Source: Nitrospirales bacterium
GTDB lineage: Bacteria; Nitrospirota; Nitrospiria; Nitrospirales; UBA8639
Length of the DNA: 64,000 bases
NCBI GenBank assembly: GCA_029261355.1
Contig: JAJDBM010000024.1
Location: forward strand, 248,001-312,000
Direction: 5' to 3'
Shown: piece after piece, positions 54,791 through 64,000 of the stretch
Numbering within the stretch: position 1 is the first letter of the stretch
How the letters are laid out: the number at the start of each line of letters is the position of its first letter
The notes under the pieces: generated by a model
The model's database searches: none
What the model was told of the DNA's origin: nothing
The model's input: only the letters and a program-made list of their open reading frames with translations
Program-made: the position numbers and the translations under genes

Positions 54791-55274
54791 GGCTCTCCTC
54801 ATCCACCACACCCTGATCAAGACTGACAGGAAAAGCCACCTGCTCCATCACCGTTCCTATCAGAAGCGATCCTTCCACCATGGCATACAGCTTCCGTGCT
54901 TGAGTTGTATTCTCTTGGATCGTGACATGTACGCGCTTGAGCCTCGGCTCAAAGAGTTCAATTTTCTGGCTTAGCAGCTGAGCAAAGGCCTGCTGATGGT
55001 CAAGACCATAGGGACACACCGTCGAGAGATCTGGAATGCCGTAAGTGCCTAGTGAGGCTGCCCCATAACCCCTATGAGTTTCGCGCGTGTTCAGCAACCA
55101 ACTGAGTTCACGCGCGATCGACTCACACAATTCTCGTTCTGAACTATGTGAACGTCCAACGTGCACAACAGCCGGCCGAGCATCCCCAGCAGAAACATCT
55201 ACTGGATCATGCACAAGCCGATCAAAAAGCGATGCACGACCACCTTTTATAATCTTAGGTTCCTGCACGTTCAC
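54783..55274 (-). CDS. tssE: T6SS baseplate protein TssE (gp25-like)
   Basis: A 163-residue gp25/lysozyme-like baseplate subunit that anchors the first sheath ring. It contains SLFDRLVHDP near the N-terminus, LCESIARELSWLLNTRE, GYGAASLGTYGIPDLSTV and IELFEPRLKRVHVTIQ, all typical. The start appears to be GTG, 8 bases after the hcp stop on this strand. Confidence 0.93.
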   Translation of the reverse strand: MNVQEPKIIKGGRASLFDRLVHDPVDVSAGDARPAVVHVGRSHSSERELCESIARELSWLLNTRETHRGYGAASLGTYGIPDLSTVCPYGLDHQQAFAQLLSQKIELFEPRLKRVHVTIQENTTQARKLYAMVEGSLLIGTVMEQVAFPVSLDQGVVDEESHE

Positions 55275-55282
55275 CTTCGTAT

Positions 55283-55765
55283 TTACTTGATGGTATTTTT
55301 CTTCAGATCATGCTTGGCCGAGACCACACCTTCTTTTCCACCACCTTCTTTCTGTCCAGTAAACGTCCACTGAATCTTGGAATAGTTCAATGTAACCGTC
55401 TCGGTTGGCTTTCCCCCGCCGCCACCGACTGAGACGTTTGACACCACCACATCATCCATCACATAGTCCATGATCGGGAGAAATTTATTGTCATCCGTAC
55501 GACCAATTTTGAATTTCACTTGCCCGACAGGTTTTCCGGCACACAACTTTTCATTCAATAATGGCGTCGCTTGGTCAACAAATTTGGTGACGACCATATC
55601 ACCATGATCGGCTTTCCCCGTTGTCCGCTCTCCATTACTCACATCTTCGGTCATGGGCATAGACACAGAATGACTAAAAGAAAGACATTCGATAAGATCC
55701 TTTGCGCCTTCTAATGTACTACCGCCTTTAACTCCCTTCACCTCTAATAACATTGAATCCGACAT
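55283..55765 (-). CDS. hcp: T6SS inner-tube protein Hcp (TssD)
   Basis: A 160-residue Hcp that stacks as hexameric rings forming the T6SS tube. It shows KGGSTLEGAKDLIECLSFSH, TGKADHGDMVVTKFVDQATP and SVGGGGGKPTETVTLNYSKI, and ends TFTGQKEGGGKEGV. GGGAGGATGAT before the ATG is a very strong ribosome-binding site, fitting its high abundance. A hairpin lies between tssC and this gene. Confidence 0.96.
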   Translation of the reverse strand: MSDSMLLEVKGVKGGSTLEGAKDLIECLSFSHSVSMPMTEDVSNGERTTGKADHGDMVVTKFVDQATPLLNEKLCAGKPVGQVKFKIGRTDDNKFLPIMDYVMDDVVVSNVSVGGGGGKPTETVTLNYSKIQWTFTGQKEGGGKEGVVSAKHDLKKNTIK

Positions 55766-55883
55766 ATCATCCTCCCTTAAGTAAAGCTTGCAACCTCGCT
55801 AAGCCTATGAATATTCATCATGTGAGTCTTTATAATCTCTTCTCTGTCACAATTTTATTCACCAACATCAATGAGTCTTGGTA

Positions 55884-55903
55884 GCCAGGCACAGAAGCCT
55901 GGC
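55884..55903 (-). repeat. Hairpin in the tssC-hcp spacer
   Basis: GCCAGGC-ACAGAA-GCCTGGC is a perfect 7-bp stem with a 6-base loop, starting 20 bases after the tssC stop on the minus strand. No T-run follows, so it is more likely an mRNA processing or stabilising element (or weak attenuator) ahead of hcp than a full terminator. Confidence 0.6.
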
Positions 55904-55922
55904 CACGACCCATCACATGACC

Positions 55923-57413
55923 CTACGCATCAACTGGCGGTGGCAACTCGGCGACTAACCGAATGGATACCGTCAACTCATCAAGCTGAAAATGTGGTCG
56001 AAGAAAGGCCACCGCTTTGTAGCAACCTGGTTTCCCTGAAATATCGGTAACATCCACACGCGCTTCTCTCAGGGGAAATTGCGCTTTGATCTCTTGAGCC
56101 GCACTATCATTCAACAACACATAGTCCGCAATCCAGGTATTGAGATACGAGGACACATCTTCACGTGACATAAAGCTACCAATTTTGTCACGCATCATCG
56201 CTTTCAAGTAATGTGCAAACCGTGATGCCGCTAAGATATACGGTAGCTGCGCAGAGATTCTCGCATTAGCATTGGCATCATTCGTGTTATATAAAATTGG
56301 CTTATTAGTGGTCTGCCCGCCAAAAAACGCCGCGTAGTCCGTCCCCTTACAATGACAGAGTGTGATAAAGCCGAGATCACTGAGTTCTTTTTCTCGACGA
56401 TCAGTAATGGCAATTTCCGTTGGACACTTCAATGCAATATCACCTTCATCGGTCCGGAATGTATGCGTCGGCAACCCTTCCACCAGACCACCACCTTCTA
56501 CCCCTCGTATCGCACCACACCATTTATACAAAGCAAAGGCATTGGTGATACGCTGCCCAAGGGCGTACGCGGCATTTCCCCATAAATACTTTCGATGATC
56601 GGTCCCATCGACCTCTTCAACAAAGTTGAAACCATCGACTGGAACGGTATCGGGTCCATAAGGTAGTCGCAGTAACACTCGTGGTAATGCTAAAGCGACA
56701 TATCGCGAATCTTCGGTCGATCGAAACGAGCGCCATTTAATCAATTCAGTACTTTCAAATGACTTTGCCAGATCCCGTGGAACCCCAAGATCTGTGAAAC
56801 TATCCAAGTCAAAGAGCTTCGGACTTGCCGCGCTCAAGAATGGAGCATGGGAGGCGGCAGCCACGTTTGACAATTTCTCTAATATCGCGATGTCTTGTGG
56901 ATGACGTCCAAATTCATAATCGCCAATTAGAAGACCATACGGATGCCCGCCAAATGTCCCATATTCTTCTTCATAGAGTTTCTTAAACAACGCGCTTTGA
57001 TCAAACTCCGTCGCTTTCTCCAAGTCCGAGAGTAGTTCCTTCTGAGTAATATTCAGAAGGCGCAGCTTCAATTGTGTCCCAGTTTCAGTATTCATAACCA
57101 GGTAGTGCAGCCCCTTCCAAGAAGCTTCTAATTTCTGAAACCCTTCATCATGTAAAATTTCATTCATCTGAGCACTGAGCATTTCATCGATCATGGCAAT
57201 TTGATGATTGATCATGGCAACCGTATCGTTTCCCACGGTCATATTCGCATCAAGAATCTGATTCACAAATTCACCCACGAGATCACGCGCATGTGCCTGT
57301 TGAATTTCATCTCGAGCCATTTTTCCATCACGAATGATTCGATCAAGAATAGACAATGACGCCTCACTGTCTACCTCAGTAACTCCTGCACCGTCCTTGG
57401 TTTTCTCTGCCAT
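55923..57413 (-). CDS. tssC: T6SS sheath large subunit TssC (VipB)
   Basis: A 496-residue sheath protein. Typical segments are INHQIAMIDEMLSAQMNEIL, FQKLEASWKGLHYLVMNTET, YGLLIGDYEFGRHPQDIAIL, WGNAAYALGQRITNAFALYK and, near the end, GCYKAVAFLRPHFQLDELTV. It forms the contractile sheath with TssB. AGGAGG lies 8 bases before the ATG. The gene is separated from tssB by 87 bases. Confidence 0.97.
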   Translation of the reverse strand: MAEKTKDGAGVTEVDSEASLSILDRIIRDGKMARDEIQQAHARDLVGEFVNQILDANMTVGNDTVAMINHQIAMIDEMLSAQMNEILHDEGFQKLEASWKGLHYLVMNTETGTQLKLRLLNITQKELLSDLEKATEFDQSALFKKLYEEEYGTFGGHPYGLLIGDYEFGRHPQDIAILEKLSNVAAASHAPFLSAASPKLFDLDSFTDLGVPRDLAKSFESTELIKWRSFRSTEDSRYVALALPRVLLRLPYGPDTVPVDGFNFVEEVDGTDHRKYLWGNAAYALGQRITNAFALYKWCGAIRGVEGGGLVEGLPTHTFRTDEGDIALKCPTEIAITDRREKELSDLGFITLCHCKGTDYAAFFGGQTTNKPILYNTNDANANARISAQLPYILAASRFAHYLKAMMRDKIGSFMSREDVSSYLNTWIADYVLLNDSAAQEIKAQFPLREARVDVTDISGKPGCYKAVAFLRPHFQLDELTVSIRLVAELPPPVDA

Positions 57414-57500
57414 ATCCTATTCCTCCTTTACTGCACAATGAATGTATTGCTTGAGTAGTTAGTACCTTCTGTATATTGAGGCTTTCATCTCACCTCGTGT

Positions 57501-58070
57501 TTATTTTTTCTTTTTCTCTTTTTCATCACTTCCGTCTGACGCGACATCTTCCTTCAGGGGAGATGCTGGAGCTTCAGATTGTGCCGTCATCTTTTTAATA
57601 TCTTGAAGTTTTGTAGTATCGGTCATGATTTCTTGGAGCATTTGATCTAAGGCATCATTCCCATCTAACTTTGTTATCAAATCGCTCAAACGTTGACGTG
57701 CTTCATACAGCTTACTAAGAGGCTCGACTTGCTTAAGAACATTCACAGGATTAAAGTCATCCATATGCTTGAACTGCAAAGCAACATTAAGTTTTGAATT
57801 ATCCTGAGATAGACGATTTTGTGCTCGCAAAGTCAATCGAGGTGAAATTGACCCCAGCACATCATTAAAATTATCACGATCGATTTCAACAAATTTCCGC
57901 TCTTTAATAGGCGGAAGGGCGACTTCAGGCTGCCCCGATAAATCCGACATCATTCCAACCACAAACGGCAGTTCTTTTTTTTGAATCGCGTTGCCAATCT
58001 CCACGTCATACGTGATCTGCACGCGTGGTGGGCGAATTCGATCGAGCTTGTGTTGAGTACTTTCGGCCAT
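57501..58070 (-). CDS. tssB: T6SS sheath small subunit TssB (VipA)
   Basis: A 189-residue protein from the ATG at 58070, supported by AAGGAGGGG; an in-frame codon at 58100 lies ahead of that site and is rejected. It starts MAESTQHKLDRIRPPRVQIT and contains LPFVVGMMSDLSGQP, FVEIDRDNFNDVLGSISPRL and the TssB helix LKQVEPLSKLYEARQRLSDL. The C-terminus is a charged tail (DVASDGSDEKEKKKK). It is the sheath partner of TssC. Confidence 0.96.
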   Translation of the reverse strand: MAESTQHKLDRIRPPRVQITYDVEIGNAIQKKELPFVVGMMSDLSGQPEVALPPIKERKFVEIDRDNFNDVLGSISPRLTLRAQNRLSQDNSKLNVALQFKHMDDFNPVNVLKQVEPLSKLYEARQRLSDLITKLDGNDALDQMLQEIMTDTTKLQDIKKMTAQSEAPASPLKEDVASDGSDEKEKKKK

Positions 58071-58221
58071 AACCCCTCCTTGTTCGAAGTAAAAATACAA
58101 TGATCGTCTTATCTACGTGTCTCCTGTTGTGTCATCGAATCTCAAAACTACCGGACTATTGCCGTTCATATTCGCGATTCATGAACATATCTGTGCACCC
58201 TCGATTCTCTTGAGTCTCACG

Positions 58222-59391
58222 TTAATCTTCATCACCAAGGTCATACGCGCCCCGTGATACATTGGGGGTCATCTCAAGAAGCGCACACATTCCCTGCACA
58301 CCAACCTCGCTTCTCGCCATATCTGCAAATACTTCCTCTAATGTCATCTGACCCCACCGAACCGCTCGCTTCACCATGTACGGCGTCGGACTATGAGGCT
58401 CATGCTGATGTAGGTATTCTGCTGCCTCCAAGAGTTGTGAATAGGCTTCTTCTCGAGAGAGAATTCTACCCGTGAAATTTTTTCTTGACTCAATGTGAGG
58501 CTGATTTCCCTCATGTTCTGCTACTACTTCCGAATCAAGCCGTAGATTCGGCTGCCACTCCGTTCTCATTCGCTGACGCTCGACATTGCTCGCAAAAGTA
58601 CCGATCGCCAAAATAATATCCTTTAACTGCGAAAGTCCCGGAGCAGATTTACCACAACGTGCATCGAGTAATGCATCGAGTTCATGACACAGTGACTCAA
58701 TCTCGCCGCATTCATCACGAATAATAGTGTAGAATTCATTGGCCGTTAGATCTGCACTTGCGAGAAACCTCTCACGTGTCACACGCCCCGTGCGTTCAGC
58801 AACTTCAATCGCATCCGGATTTCGTTTTACTTCGTTTTCTAAACGTAACGCATGCTCCCAATCCGCCCAAGAATAGGTCTGTGCCTCCGATGTTTTCGGT
58901 GCTGTTATCGGTATATGCTTGACCTGTAACGAGAGTTTTTCATTGATCCATTCAAAAGGAGCAAGACGTGACTCAGAGTTAACCGGATCCCACTTAGGAA
59001 AAGCCGAATCCCAATAGCCATCGGATAATTTCAGTAAAAGATTGACGCCATGACGAATACCCAAAAACCCATAGAGGTGAAGCCAGGCTTCCATGAGCCA
59101 GATCGCTAACACCAAGTCTTTTGATCGATGCTCAAGTGCCTCCGTGCACAAGACTTCGACCTGTTCCCAGTTCGCACGTTTTAATTCACGCGCCCATACG
59201 CCTTGATCCAAAGCCGGATCGTCTTCACGACGAGCTTCTTGAATTCGATCGTAGGTACCGTCGTATCGTACACTCTGCCCGCAGGGCTCAGCTTGCTCCA
59301 CCGGAACAAGGACACGCTCAATCCATGTGCTTGGATCAATTCGTATCGTTGAATCCATGATCGCCTGAGTGACTATCGCTGTGTCATTCAT
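58222..59391 (-). CDS. tssA: T6SS assembly protein TssA (ImpA N-terminal)
   Basis: A 389-residue TssA with the ImpA_N domain at about residues 15-140: PVEQAEPCGQSVRYDGTYDR, VLCTEALEHRSKDLVLAIWL and WLHLYGFLGIRHGVNLLL. The C-terminal part includes SREEAYSQLLEAAEYLHQHE and PHSPTPYMVKRAVRWGQMTL, a segment shared by the VasJ/TssA1-type proteins. TssA guides baseplate docking and tube-sheath growth. The start overlaps the tssM stop by 4 bases. Confidence 0.94.
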   Translation of the reverse strand: MNDTAIVTQAIMDSTIRIDPSTWIERVLVPVEQAEPCGQSVRYDGTYDRIQEARREDDPALDQGVWARELKRANWEQVEVLCTEALEHRSKDLVLAIWLMEAWLHLYGFLGIRHGVNLLLKLSDGYWDSAFPKWDPVNSESRLAPFEWINEKLSLQVKHIPITAPKTSEAQTYSWADWEHALRLENEVKRNPDAIEVAERTGRVTRERFLASADLTANEFYTIIRDECGEIESLCHELDALLDARCGKSAPGLSQLKDIILAIGTFASNVERQRMRTEWQPNLRLDSEVVAEHEGNQPHIESRKNFTGRILSREEAYSQLLEAAEYLHQHEPHSPTPYMVKRAVRWGQMTLEEVFADMARSEVGVQGMCALLEMTPNVSRGAYDLGDED

Positions 59392-62300
59392 GATTGAGTC
59401 GAGTTCTCAGCAGGAATGGAATCGAGCGGCGGCGCAATGTTCGGAAACCAAGGCATTTCAACGTCCGTCGTGCCTCCAATTGGTTTCACCACCACACGTA
59501 TGAACAATTCAGCATGGTTCGCTTCAGCAGATACACCATCGTTGAGTGAAACTGAAGACACCTGCGGTGACTTGGTTGTATCTTCTGTAACCATCGGGAT
59601 AACAAACTTCAAAGTATGGGGTCGTGGATCGACAAAACGTGGAAAGTCAGTTGAACTCGCATGATGTCGAGCAAGTAAGGTTAAAAGAGACCATGCATCA
59701 GGATAGGTGAAAGTCACGCGATCCCCCCTGAGCACCTTCATGGACTCATCGGACGTTGAAACAGGATGGCTTGGAGCATTTTTAGCCCATCGAAACCCTA
59801 CTTCAATCGAATCACCTAAGGCCCATCGAGCTTTGGCATAGGGTTGAGTGGCATCTAACATCAGATGCTGATCACCGATTGTCATGTGCCACGTCATTAC
59901 CTGATTTCCACCAATTTCCCGCTCACGGTTCGTACGAAACTCAAGTTCAAGTTGAAACATTGGAACAGCTAGGGGCTGAGAATCAGCAAGATATGTGCTG
60001 AAAAACATTTTGACATCAGCCATACGTTGCACAAATTGATCCGCCTGTTTCCCTGACGGGCCCAGCCACACAATACGATCCAGCTGTGAGGCTCCTGACT
60101 CAAAGTACGCATCAAAGAGACCAAAGAACGCTCGAAGGTCAGATGGATCAGCCTGCCTTGTCGTCTTACCGAATGAAGCAAAAGGAAATTTCCCAGCAAG
60201 ACGCCCATTAAAGAACTGTTCAACTGTGGTATACCCCTGCGTCAGATGTTTTCCGGCTAACGTTTGACATCGGGCATGAATACGACTCACCAACGCGCTC
60301 TGGGTTTTCGTAAAGTAGTCCTCAATCGAATCCTCTTGCTTAGATAATTCTGCCGTTTTGGACAAACACGTACTAACTGATATGGCGTTGAGGTCATTCG
60401 CAAGAAACGCCTCTAATTTCGCAATCGAGTTATCCGGTTTTTTCTTGTCATACTGTTCAAACGCCAACAACAGACTTTGCCATTTCGAGGTAAGAATTTG
60501 CTCAGCACTCCGCTCGCTTCCCATGACATTTGTTGTCCCTAAAAACTCCACTAACGGTTTGGCATATTCCTGTGTGACATATCGGACGCGTGCTCGCTGA
60601 GATTCGATATAGGTCTGAAGACCAAGTCGACTCTGTATCTCATAAGCACCATAGGCCAAGGGTGCCTGACCATCCCACCAAGACAAGTCTTGCCCTCGAA
60701 GTGCATACCATGATTCGCTATCACCTAATTGCTCGACACGACGCAACAGATCATGTGATTGCCGAGCCACCATTTCGGAAAGGTCCCAATACAGATCCTC
60801 AAATCCTAGCTGATCGAGTGTCAAAAGCATCTTTTCTAACAACGCTTGGACTTCTCGAAAATTATTCAATTCACTTCGAATCTCTTCTTCCAAACGATGC
60901 TCTAAACCAATATGAGCGGCCGATTGAACCGTCACTGCTCGGTAAACACGATCTGTCATTTTACGATTTAATTCCTGCAACGCCGTTTCACGTACTCCTC
61001 TTCCCACAGCAACTGGGAAGGAAGGGAACTCCTTTTCAGCAAACTCATGATATTCATCAGCCAACTGAAGTGCATTCTGAAGTAATGCATGATTCCACAC
61101 GAGTCTCGAGAAGTGGCCGTGATGCGTCCAATCAGGGGTAATTAGTGGTTCATCCTGCAGAAAAGGTTGTGCTAAGATTTTTTCTAGGATCGCCTTTGTT
61201 CGTGCCACTTGTTCGGACAGTTGAAATCCAAATTGAACATCTTCTTGGTCTAGGAGTGCGACACGCGCCTGACTCCCAAATTTCTCCAATTCACTTTTGA
61301 GTTTCTGAAAGCCTTGTTCACCTATTTGTTTGATTTCGTTGGCTAACTTTGCCCCCAACAAATCAGAAGTTTCAACAAGCATGAGTGACTGGGTATAGCC
61401 TCCTCCGACATGAAATGTCTCACGCACCAACCACTGTCCCTGAGGGCTATTAAATATCAACTCGAGTGATTCTAATGTCTGAACCAGCTCTTGAAGGCTC
61501 TGTCGTGTCCTCGCACTCGATGATCCATGTTGGATGGCCTCTAATTTTGACGATGCATCCTGTAACATGAGAAGAACCTGATTGTGTTCAAAGATTCGAT
61601 TAAAGAGTCGAAGCGAATACTCCCAGGCTACGGCAGTGGCTTTTTCCCGATAGACCTCAAGTTCGATCGGGCTCAGAGCGGCCTTTGCCAACGCTTTTCG
61701 ATAGATCTCTGAATACTGATAGAACTCTGGGGTCATCGTTCCAGGAAACAGATACTCGACCACATGCCCAAAATCTTCTAAATTGTCGTTCCCAAATTGT
61801 TGGAGTGTGTTATACCGAGTCACCACGTCCTGTAGTTGCACAATGGAGTTGATATAATCACTCCATTGGGTAAACTCCGCGATCTCCTGTATGGATGTTC
61901 CCATCGGGACTCTCTCTCTACCGTTTTGAGAAAGACCTTCTCCACGTAATACATCTTCTGTTTTCTGTTGTAAGGACTCTGCTACAGACTTGAGGATAAT
62001 ATGGTTGTAGGCAATCGTCAGCACTTCAGACATACCTGCATCGAGAAATGCAAACCATGATGTCGGCATGAAAAATGAGCGCAACTGCGAGGACTGCATT
62101 TTCGACATAAATTGAAGAAGATCTTTTGTTGAGTATTTCAAGGCTTCCGACCCGATTGCCGTTGATGTGCCAGATTGCAGACCAGATAAATCTTGACGAA
62201 TCTCCGTCAGCATGGGCATAAGAATCGTCTTATCGCGAATCAAATCCTGATACGCATGCCACAGACCATAGCCTCCCCCCACCAACAGAACGATCATGAA

Positions 62301-63566
62301 ACATTGAGCAGCAAGGACAAAACGATTTTTAGCAAACACTGATTGTTTTGCTGGCTTCGCTAATGCATGTTCCGGAAAAATTCTTCGTTCGAACAAATGT
62401 TTCAAGAATGCAATCTGTGGCACAGATTTGCTTGATGGATTCGCCAAATGTTCGCCAACTTTCTGAGGACCGCCTTCTAGCGCTGAGGTCATCTCTAATG
62501 GGTTATCCTGTACATCTCCACAGAAATACATTCCGCGTAAAAAAAAGGTCTCGTGATACACACTCTCCTTGAACAATTGCGTCAAATAAATCCCAAGCTG
62601 ATCTTTCATGTTCAGAAATTCACGAGGGAACATAAACAGCTCATCTCTGCCCTCGCTCTCGTGCTCCGCCACCGCAAACATTTCCACTTGGACTTGGCAC
62701 AGATCATGTTGAAGACTTTCAAATGCCTGGTCTATCCAGTCAGTTGAAAAAGCCGTCTCGAGAGTATAGGGGTTTGACCATCCGACGATTTCCTGCCTCA
62801 ACCGAGCTGGCAAATGCTGACCAAAGCTACGAAATCCCGGTAATGCATCACATTGACTAATGATGACATAGACGGGAAAATTCATCCCTAAGAGATGTTG
62901 GGCTTGACACAATTTCTTGTAGATTGCCGCGGCCTTGTTCTTGATACGTGCTCGAACCTCGGAGTCCTCGGATGTTGCCAACAGTAAATCTCTGCAAGGT
63001 ATAGTGAGAATGATGCCGTCAATCGGTCGCTGGGGACGGTGTTTAACGAGTTGATGCAATAGACTTTTCCAGCCTCGTTCGTCGGAAGTCAGACCATCGG
63101 AACGAAGAACACAATCACCAATCGTATCGAGCACAATTCCTTGATCAAAAAACCACCAATCGGTAATCTTTTGCGAACGAAATGAATTCTGTGAGGGAGG
63201 ACCAAATGGAAGATGCAGGTCAGTCTGGCTGACAATCGTTGATTTGCCGGAAGCCACCTCGCCCACCAGTAGATACCAAGGAATGTCATAACGATAGTTT
63301 CGCCCAGTCACATGCGACTTCAAACGCATAATTGCCTGAGCAAAGGTATGCTGAAGCTGGGAAACTGGCGTATCGCCACCTTGACTTGACCATGCCGCCT
63401 CCTGACCTGTTGCGGTTGATTGCCCCTCAGCATGCCCTGTAGCAACAGATGATGGCTTTACGCGACTTTTTTTCACAAGCAGAGCGACATAGCCGAGCAC
63501 GATCAGAAGTATGACGGCACTCCCTATCAACCAATATCCCCATTGTTCAACAAATGTCTGTTCCAC
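59388..63566 (-). CDS. tssM: T6SS membrane complex protein TssM (IcmF)
   Basis: A 1392-residue inner-membrane protein, at the long end for the family. Helices lie near residues 11-32 and again at about 420-440 (FVLAAQCFMIVLLVGGGYGL). A cytoplasmic NTPase-like domain has an intact P-loop GEVASGKST (residues 102-110), which many TssM proteins lack. The large C-terminal periplasmic part carries the ImcF and DUF1215-type segments. It forms the trans-envelope complex with TssL and normally TssJ; tssJ is not in the window. Confidence 0.96.
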   Translation of the reverse strand: MEQTFVEQWGYWLIGSAVILLIVLGYVALLVKKSRVKPSSVATGHAEGQSTATGQEAAWSSQGGDTPVSQLQHTFAQAIMRLKSHVTGRNYRYDIPWYLLVGEVASGKSTIVSQTDLHLPFGPPSQNSFRSQKITDWWFFDQGIVLDTIGDCVLRSDGLTSDERGWKSLLHQLVKHRPQRPIDGIILTIPCRDLLLATSEDSEVRARIKNKAAAIYKKLCQAQHLLGMNFPVYVIISQCDALPGFRSFGQHLPARLRQEIVGWSNPYTLETAFSTDWIDQAFESLQHDLCQVQVEMFAVAEHESEGRDELFMFPREFLNMKDQLGIYLTQLFKESVYHETFFLRGMYFCGDVQDNPLEMTSALEGGPQKVGEHLANPSSKSVPQIAFLKHLFERRIFPEHALAKPAKQSVFAKNRFVLAAQCFMIVLLVGGGYGLWHAYQDLIRDKTILMPMLTEIRQDLSGLQSGTSTAIGSEALKYSTKDLLQFMSKMQSSQLRSFFMPTSWFAFLDAGMSEVLTIAYNHIILKSVAESLQQKTEDVLRGEGLSQNGRERVPMGTSIQEIAEFTQWSDYINSIVQLQDVVTRYNTLQQFGNDNLEDFGHVVEYLFPGTMTPEFYQYSEIYRKALAKAALSPIELEVYREKATAVAWEYSLRLFNRIFEHNQVLLMLQDASSKLEAIQHGSSSARTRQSLQELVQTLESLELIFNSPQGQWLVRETFHVGGGYTQSLMLVETSDLLGAKLANEIKQIGEQGFQKLKSELEKFGSQARVALLDQEDVQFGFQLSEQVARTKAILEKILAQPFLQDEPLITPDWTHHGHFSRLVWNHALLQNALQLADEYHEFAEKEFPSFPVAVGRGVRETALQELNRKMTDRVYRAVTVQSAAHIGLEHRLEEEIRSELNNFREVQALLEKMLLTLDQLGFEDLYWDLSEMVARQSHDLLRRVEQLGDSESWYALRGQDLSWWDGQAPLAYGAYEIQSRLGLQTYIESQRARVRYVTQEYAKPLVEFLGTTNVMGSERSAEQILTSKWQSLLLAFEQYDKKKPDNSIAKLEAFLANDLNAISVSTCLSKTAELSKQEDSIEDYFTKTQSALVSRIHARCQTLAGKHLTQGYTTVEQFFNGRLAGKFPFASFGKTTRQADPSDLRAFFGLFDAYFESGASQLDRIVWLGPSGKQADQFVQRMADVKMFFSTYLADSQPLAVPMFQLELEFRTNREREIGGNQVMTWHMTIGDQHLMLDATQPYAKARWALGDSIEVGFRWAKNAPSHPVSTSDESMKVLRGDRVTFTYPDAWSLLTLLARHHASSTDFPRFVDPRPHTLKFVIPMVTEDTTKSPQVSSVSLNDGVSAEANHAELFIRVVVKPIGGTTDVEMPWFPNIAPPLDSIPAENSTQS

Positions 63567-63581
63567 TATGAGTCTCCCAAA

Positions 63582-64000
63582 TTACCCAACAGCTAAAATT
63601 TGTCGAACGAGTTGATCGAGGTCAGTCGTCACATACCACCAGACGCCATGAGTAATCAGAACAAACCCACAAACACATACCACCAGAGCCACGGCCCATC
63701 TCTTGGGATTGGGAAGTTTTTTAGCACGACTCTGGTCTAACGTATGCCTATATGCTTCAGGGAACAAATGTTTTGACTCTTGCAAGAGGTTAGGGTTTCG
63801 TCGAAAAACGAGTGCAAATAACTCACGACGATACCGAGCGATCTGCCCCTGGTCATCAACTCCCCAATACTGACCTCGGAAACCTAGAGACAGCACCAAT
63901 AAGTACAACGCGGCCATTTCTCCACATCCCGGCTCTCGTGTCTCAAGCAATTGATCAATTCGGTCAAAAATCCGTCCGCCAGCCACATGCGACTGAAACA
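63582..64000 (-). CDS. tssL: T6SS membrane complex protein TssL (DotU), truncated by window edge
   Basis: The C-terminal about 139 residues are visible; the frame runs off the right edge (FQSHVAGGRIFDRIDQLL in frame before a GTG at 63986), so the gene begins outside. DotU features are the FDRIDQLLETREPGCGEMAA segment, YLLVLSLGFRGQYWG and a C-terminal tail-anchor helix (RWAVALVVCVCGFVLITHGV). No C-terminal OmpA-type peptidoglycan-binding domain follows. It sits 15 bases ahead of tssM. Confidence 0.93.
   Translation of the reverse strand, partial: FQSHVAGGRIFDRIDQLLETREPGCGEMAALYLLVLSLGFRGQYWGVDDQGQIARYRRELFALVFRRNPNLLQESKHLFPEAYRHTLDQSRAKKLPNPKRWAVALVVCVCGFVLITHGVWWYVTTDLDQLVRQILAVG

Noticed and set aside
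60590-61141. 183-codon plus-strand frame inside tssM
   Set aside because: It lies wholly antisense to tssM, with no ribosome-binding site or recognisable motif.
1-64000. Insertion sequences, prophage, CRISPR arrays, rRNA or tRNA genes
   Set aside because: No transposase, integrase, regular direct-repeat array or rRNA-like segment was seen by eye; a tRNA scan could not be run, so a missed tRNA remains possible.

Overview
The window looks like a chromosomal segment of a Gram-negative bacterium of moderate GC content. Signal peptides, lipoproteins, a TolC/RND efflux system and a type VI secretion system (T6SS) imply two membranes. Gene content and protein style (F0-only ATP synthase cluster, large chemosensory and one-component repertoire, COX24-type mini ribosomal protein) make me lean towards Nitrospirota (Nitrospira-like). 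This is recollection and inference; no rRNA or tRNA gene was found to test it.

Layout. Positions 1-23.4 kb are mostly housekeeping: an MsbA-like ABC exporter, a tiny bS22/COX24-like gene missed by usual length cut-offs, nadB, pabC, a TPR protein, a pabB/trpE-type synthase, F0 ATP synthase genes atpI-atpB-atpE-atpF (no F1 genes follow), larE, rlmN, a coiled-coil/winged-helix protein with a 27-residue Lys/Ala-rich miniprotein and a strong terminator, suhB, prfC, and a tetR-MFP-RND-TolC efflux operon. Between 23.4 and 24.8 kb the DNA is decaying: a remnant of a DUF502 gene (an intact copy lies at 34.9-35.5 kb) and a FliA-type sigma factor gene broken by one extra base.

From 25.5 to 34.7 kb lies a nitric-oxide type signalling island: a stand-alone H-NOX protein overlapping a PAS histidine kinase, a second paralogous PAS kinase, a receiver-HDOD protein, two receiver proteins with a degenerate HD-GYP domain (HD replaced by SQ), and an NtrC-type activator. 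A sigma54-like -24/-12 element lies downstream of that activator. After DUF502, a small acidic protein and a secreted SUMF1/FGE-fold protein, a chemosensory operon follows (37.2-45.2 kb): a heme-motif (DUF3365-like) chemoreceptor, cheR, a double-CheW, cheA, a cheB whose receiver has lost its phospho-acceptor Asp, and a receiver-adenylate cyclase in place of CheY.

From 45.2 kb to the right edge there is a T6SS locus: an aspzincin-like metallopeptidase (candidate effector), a small membrane protein, a DUF4280 PAAR-like tip, a repeat protein, vgrG, an opposite-strand candidate cell-wall effector, then tssG, tssF, tssE, hcp, tssC, tssB, tssA, tssM and the truncated tssL. tssG carries a C-terminal cyclic-nucleotide-binding domain. 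With the receiver-adenylate cyclase only a few kb away, this suggests a testable circuit: chemoreceptor -> CheA -> cyclase -> cAMP -> T6SS baseplate. I consider that the most interesting feature of the window. tssK, tssJ and tssH/clpV are not in the window.
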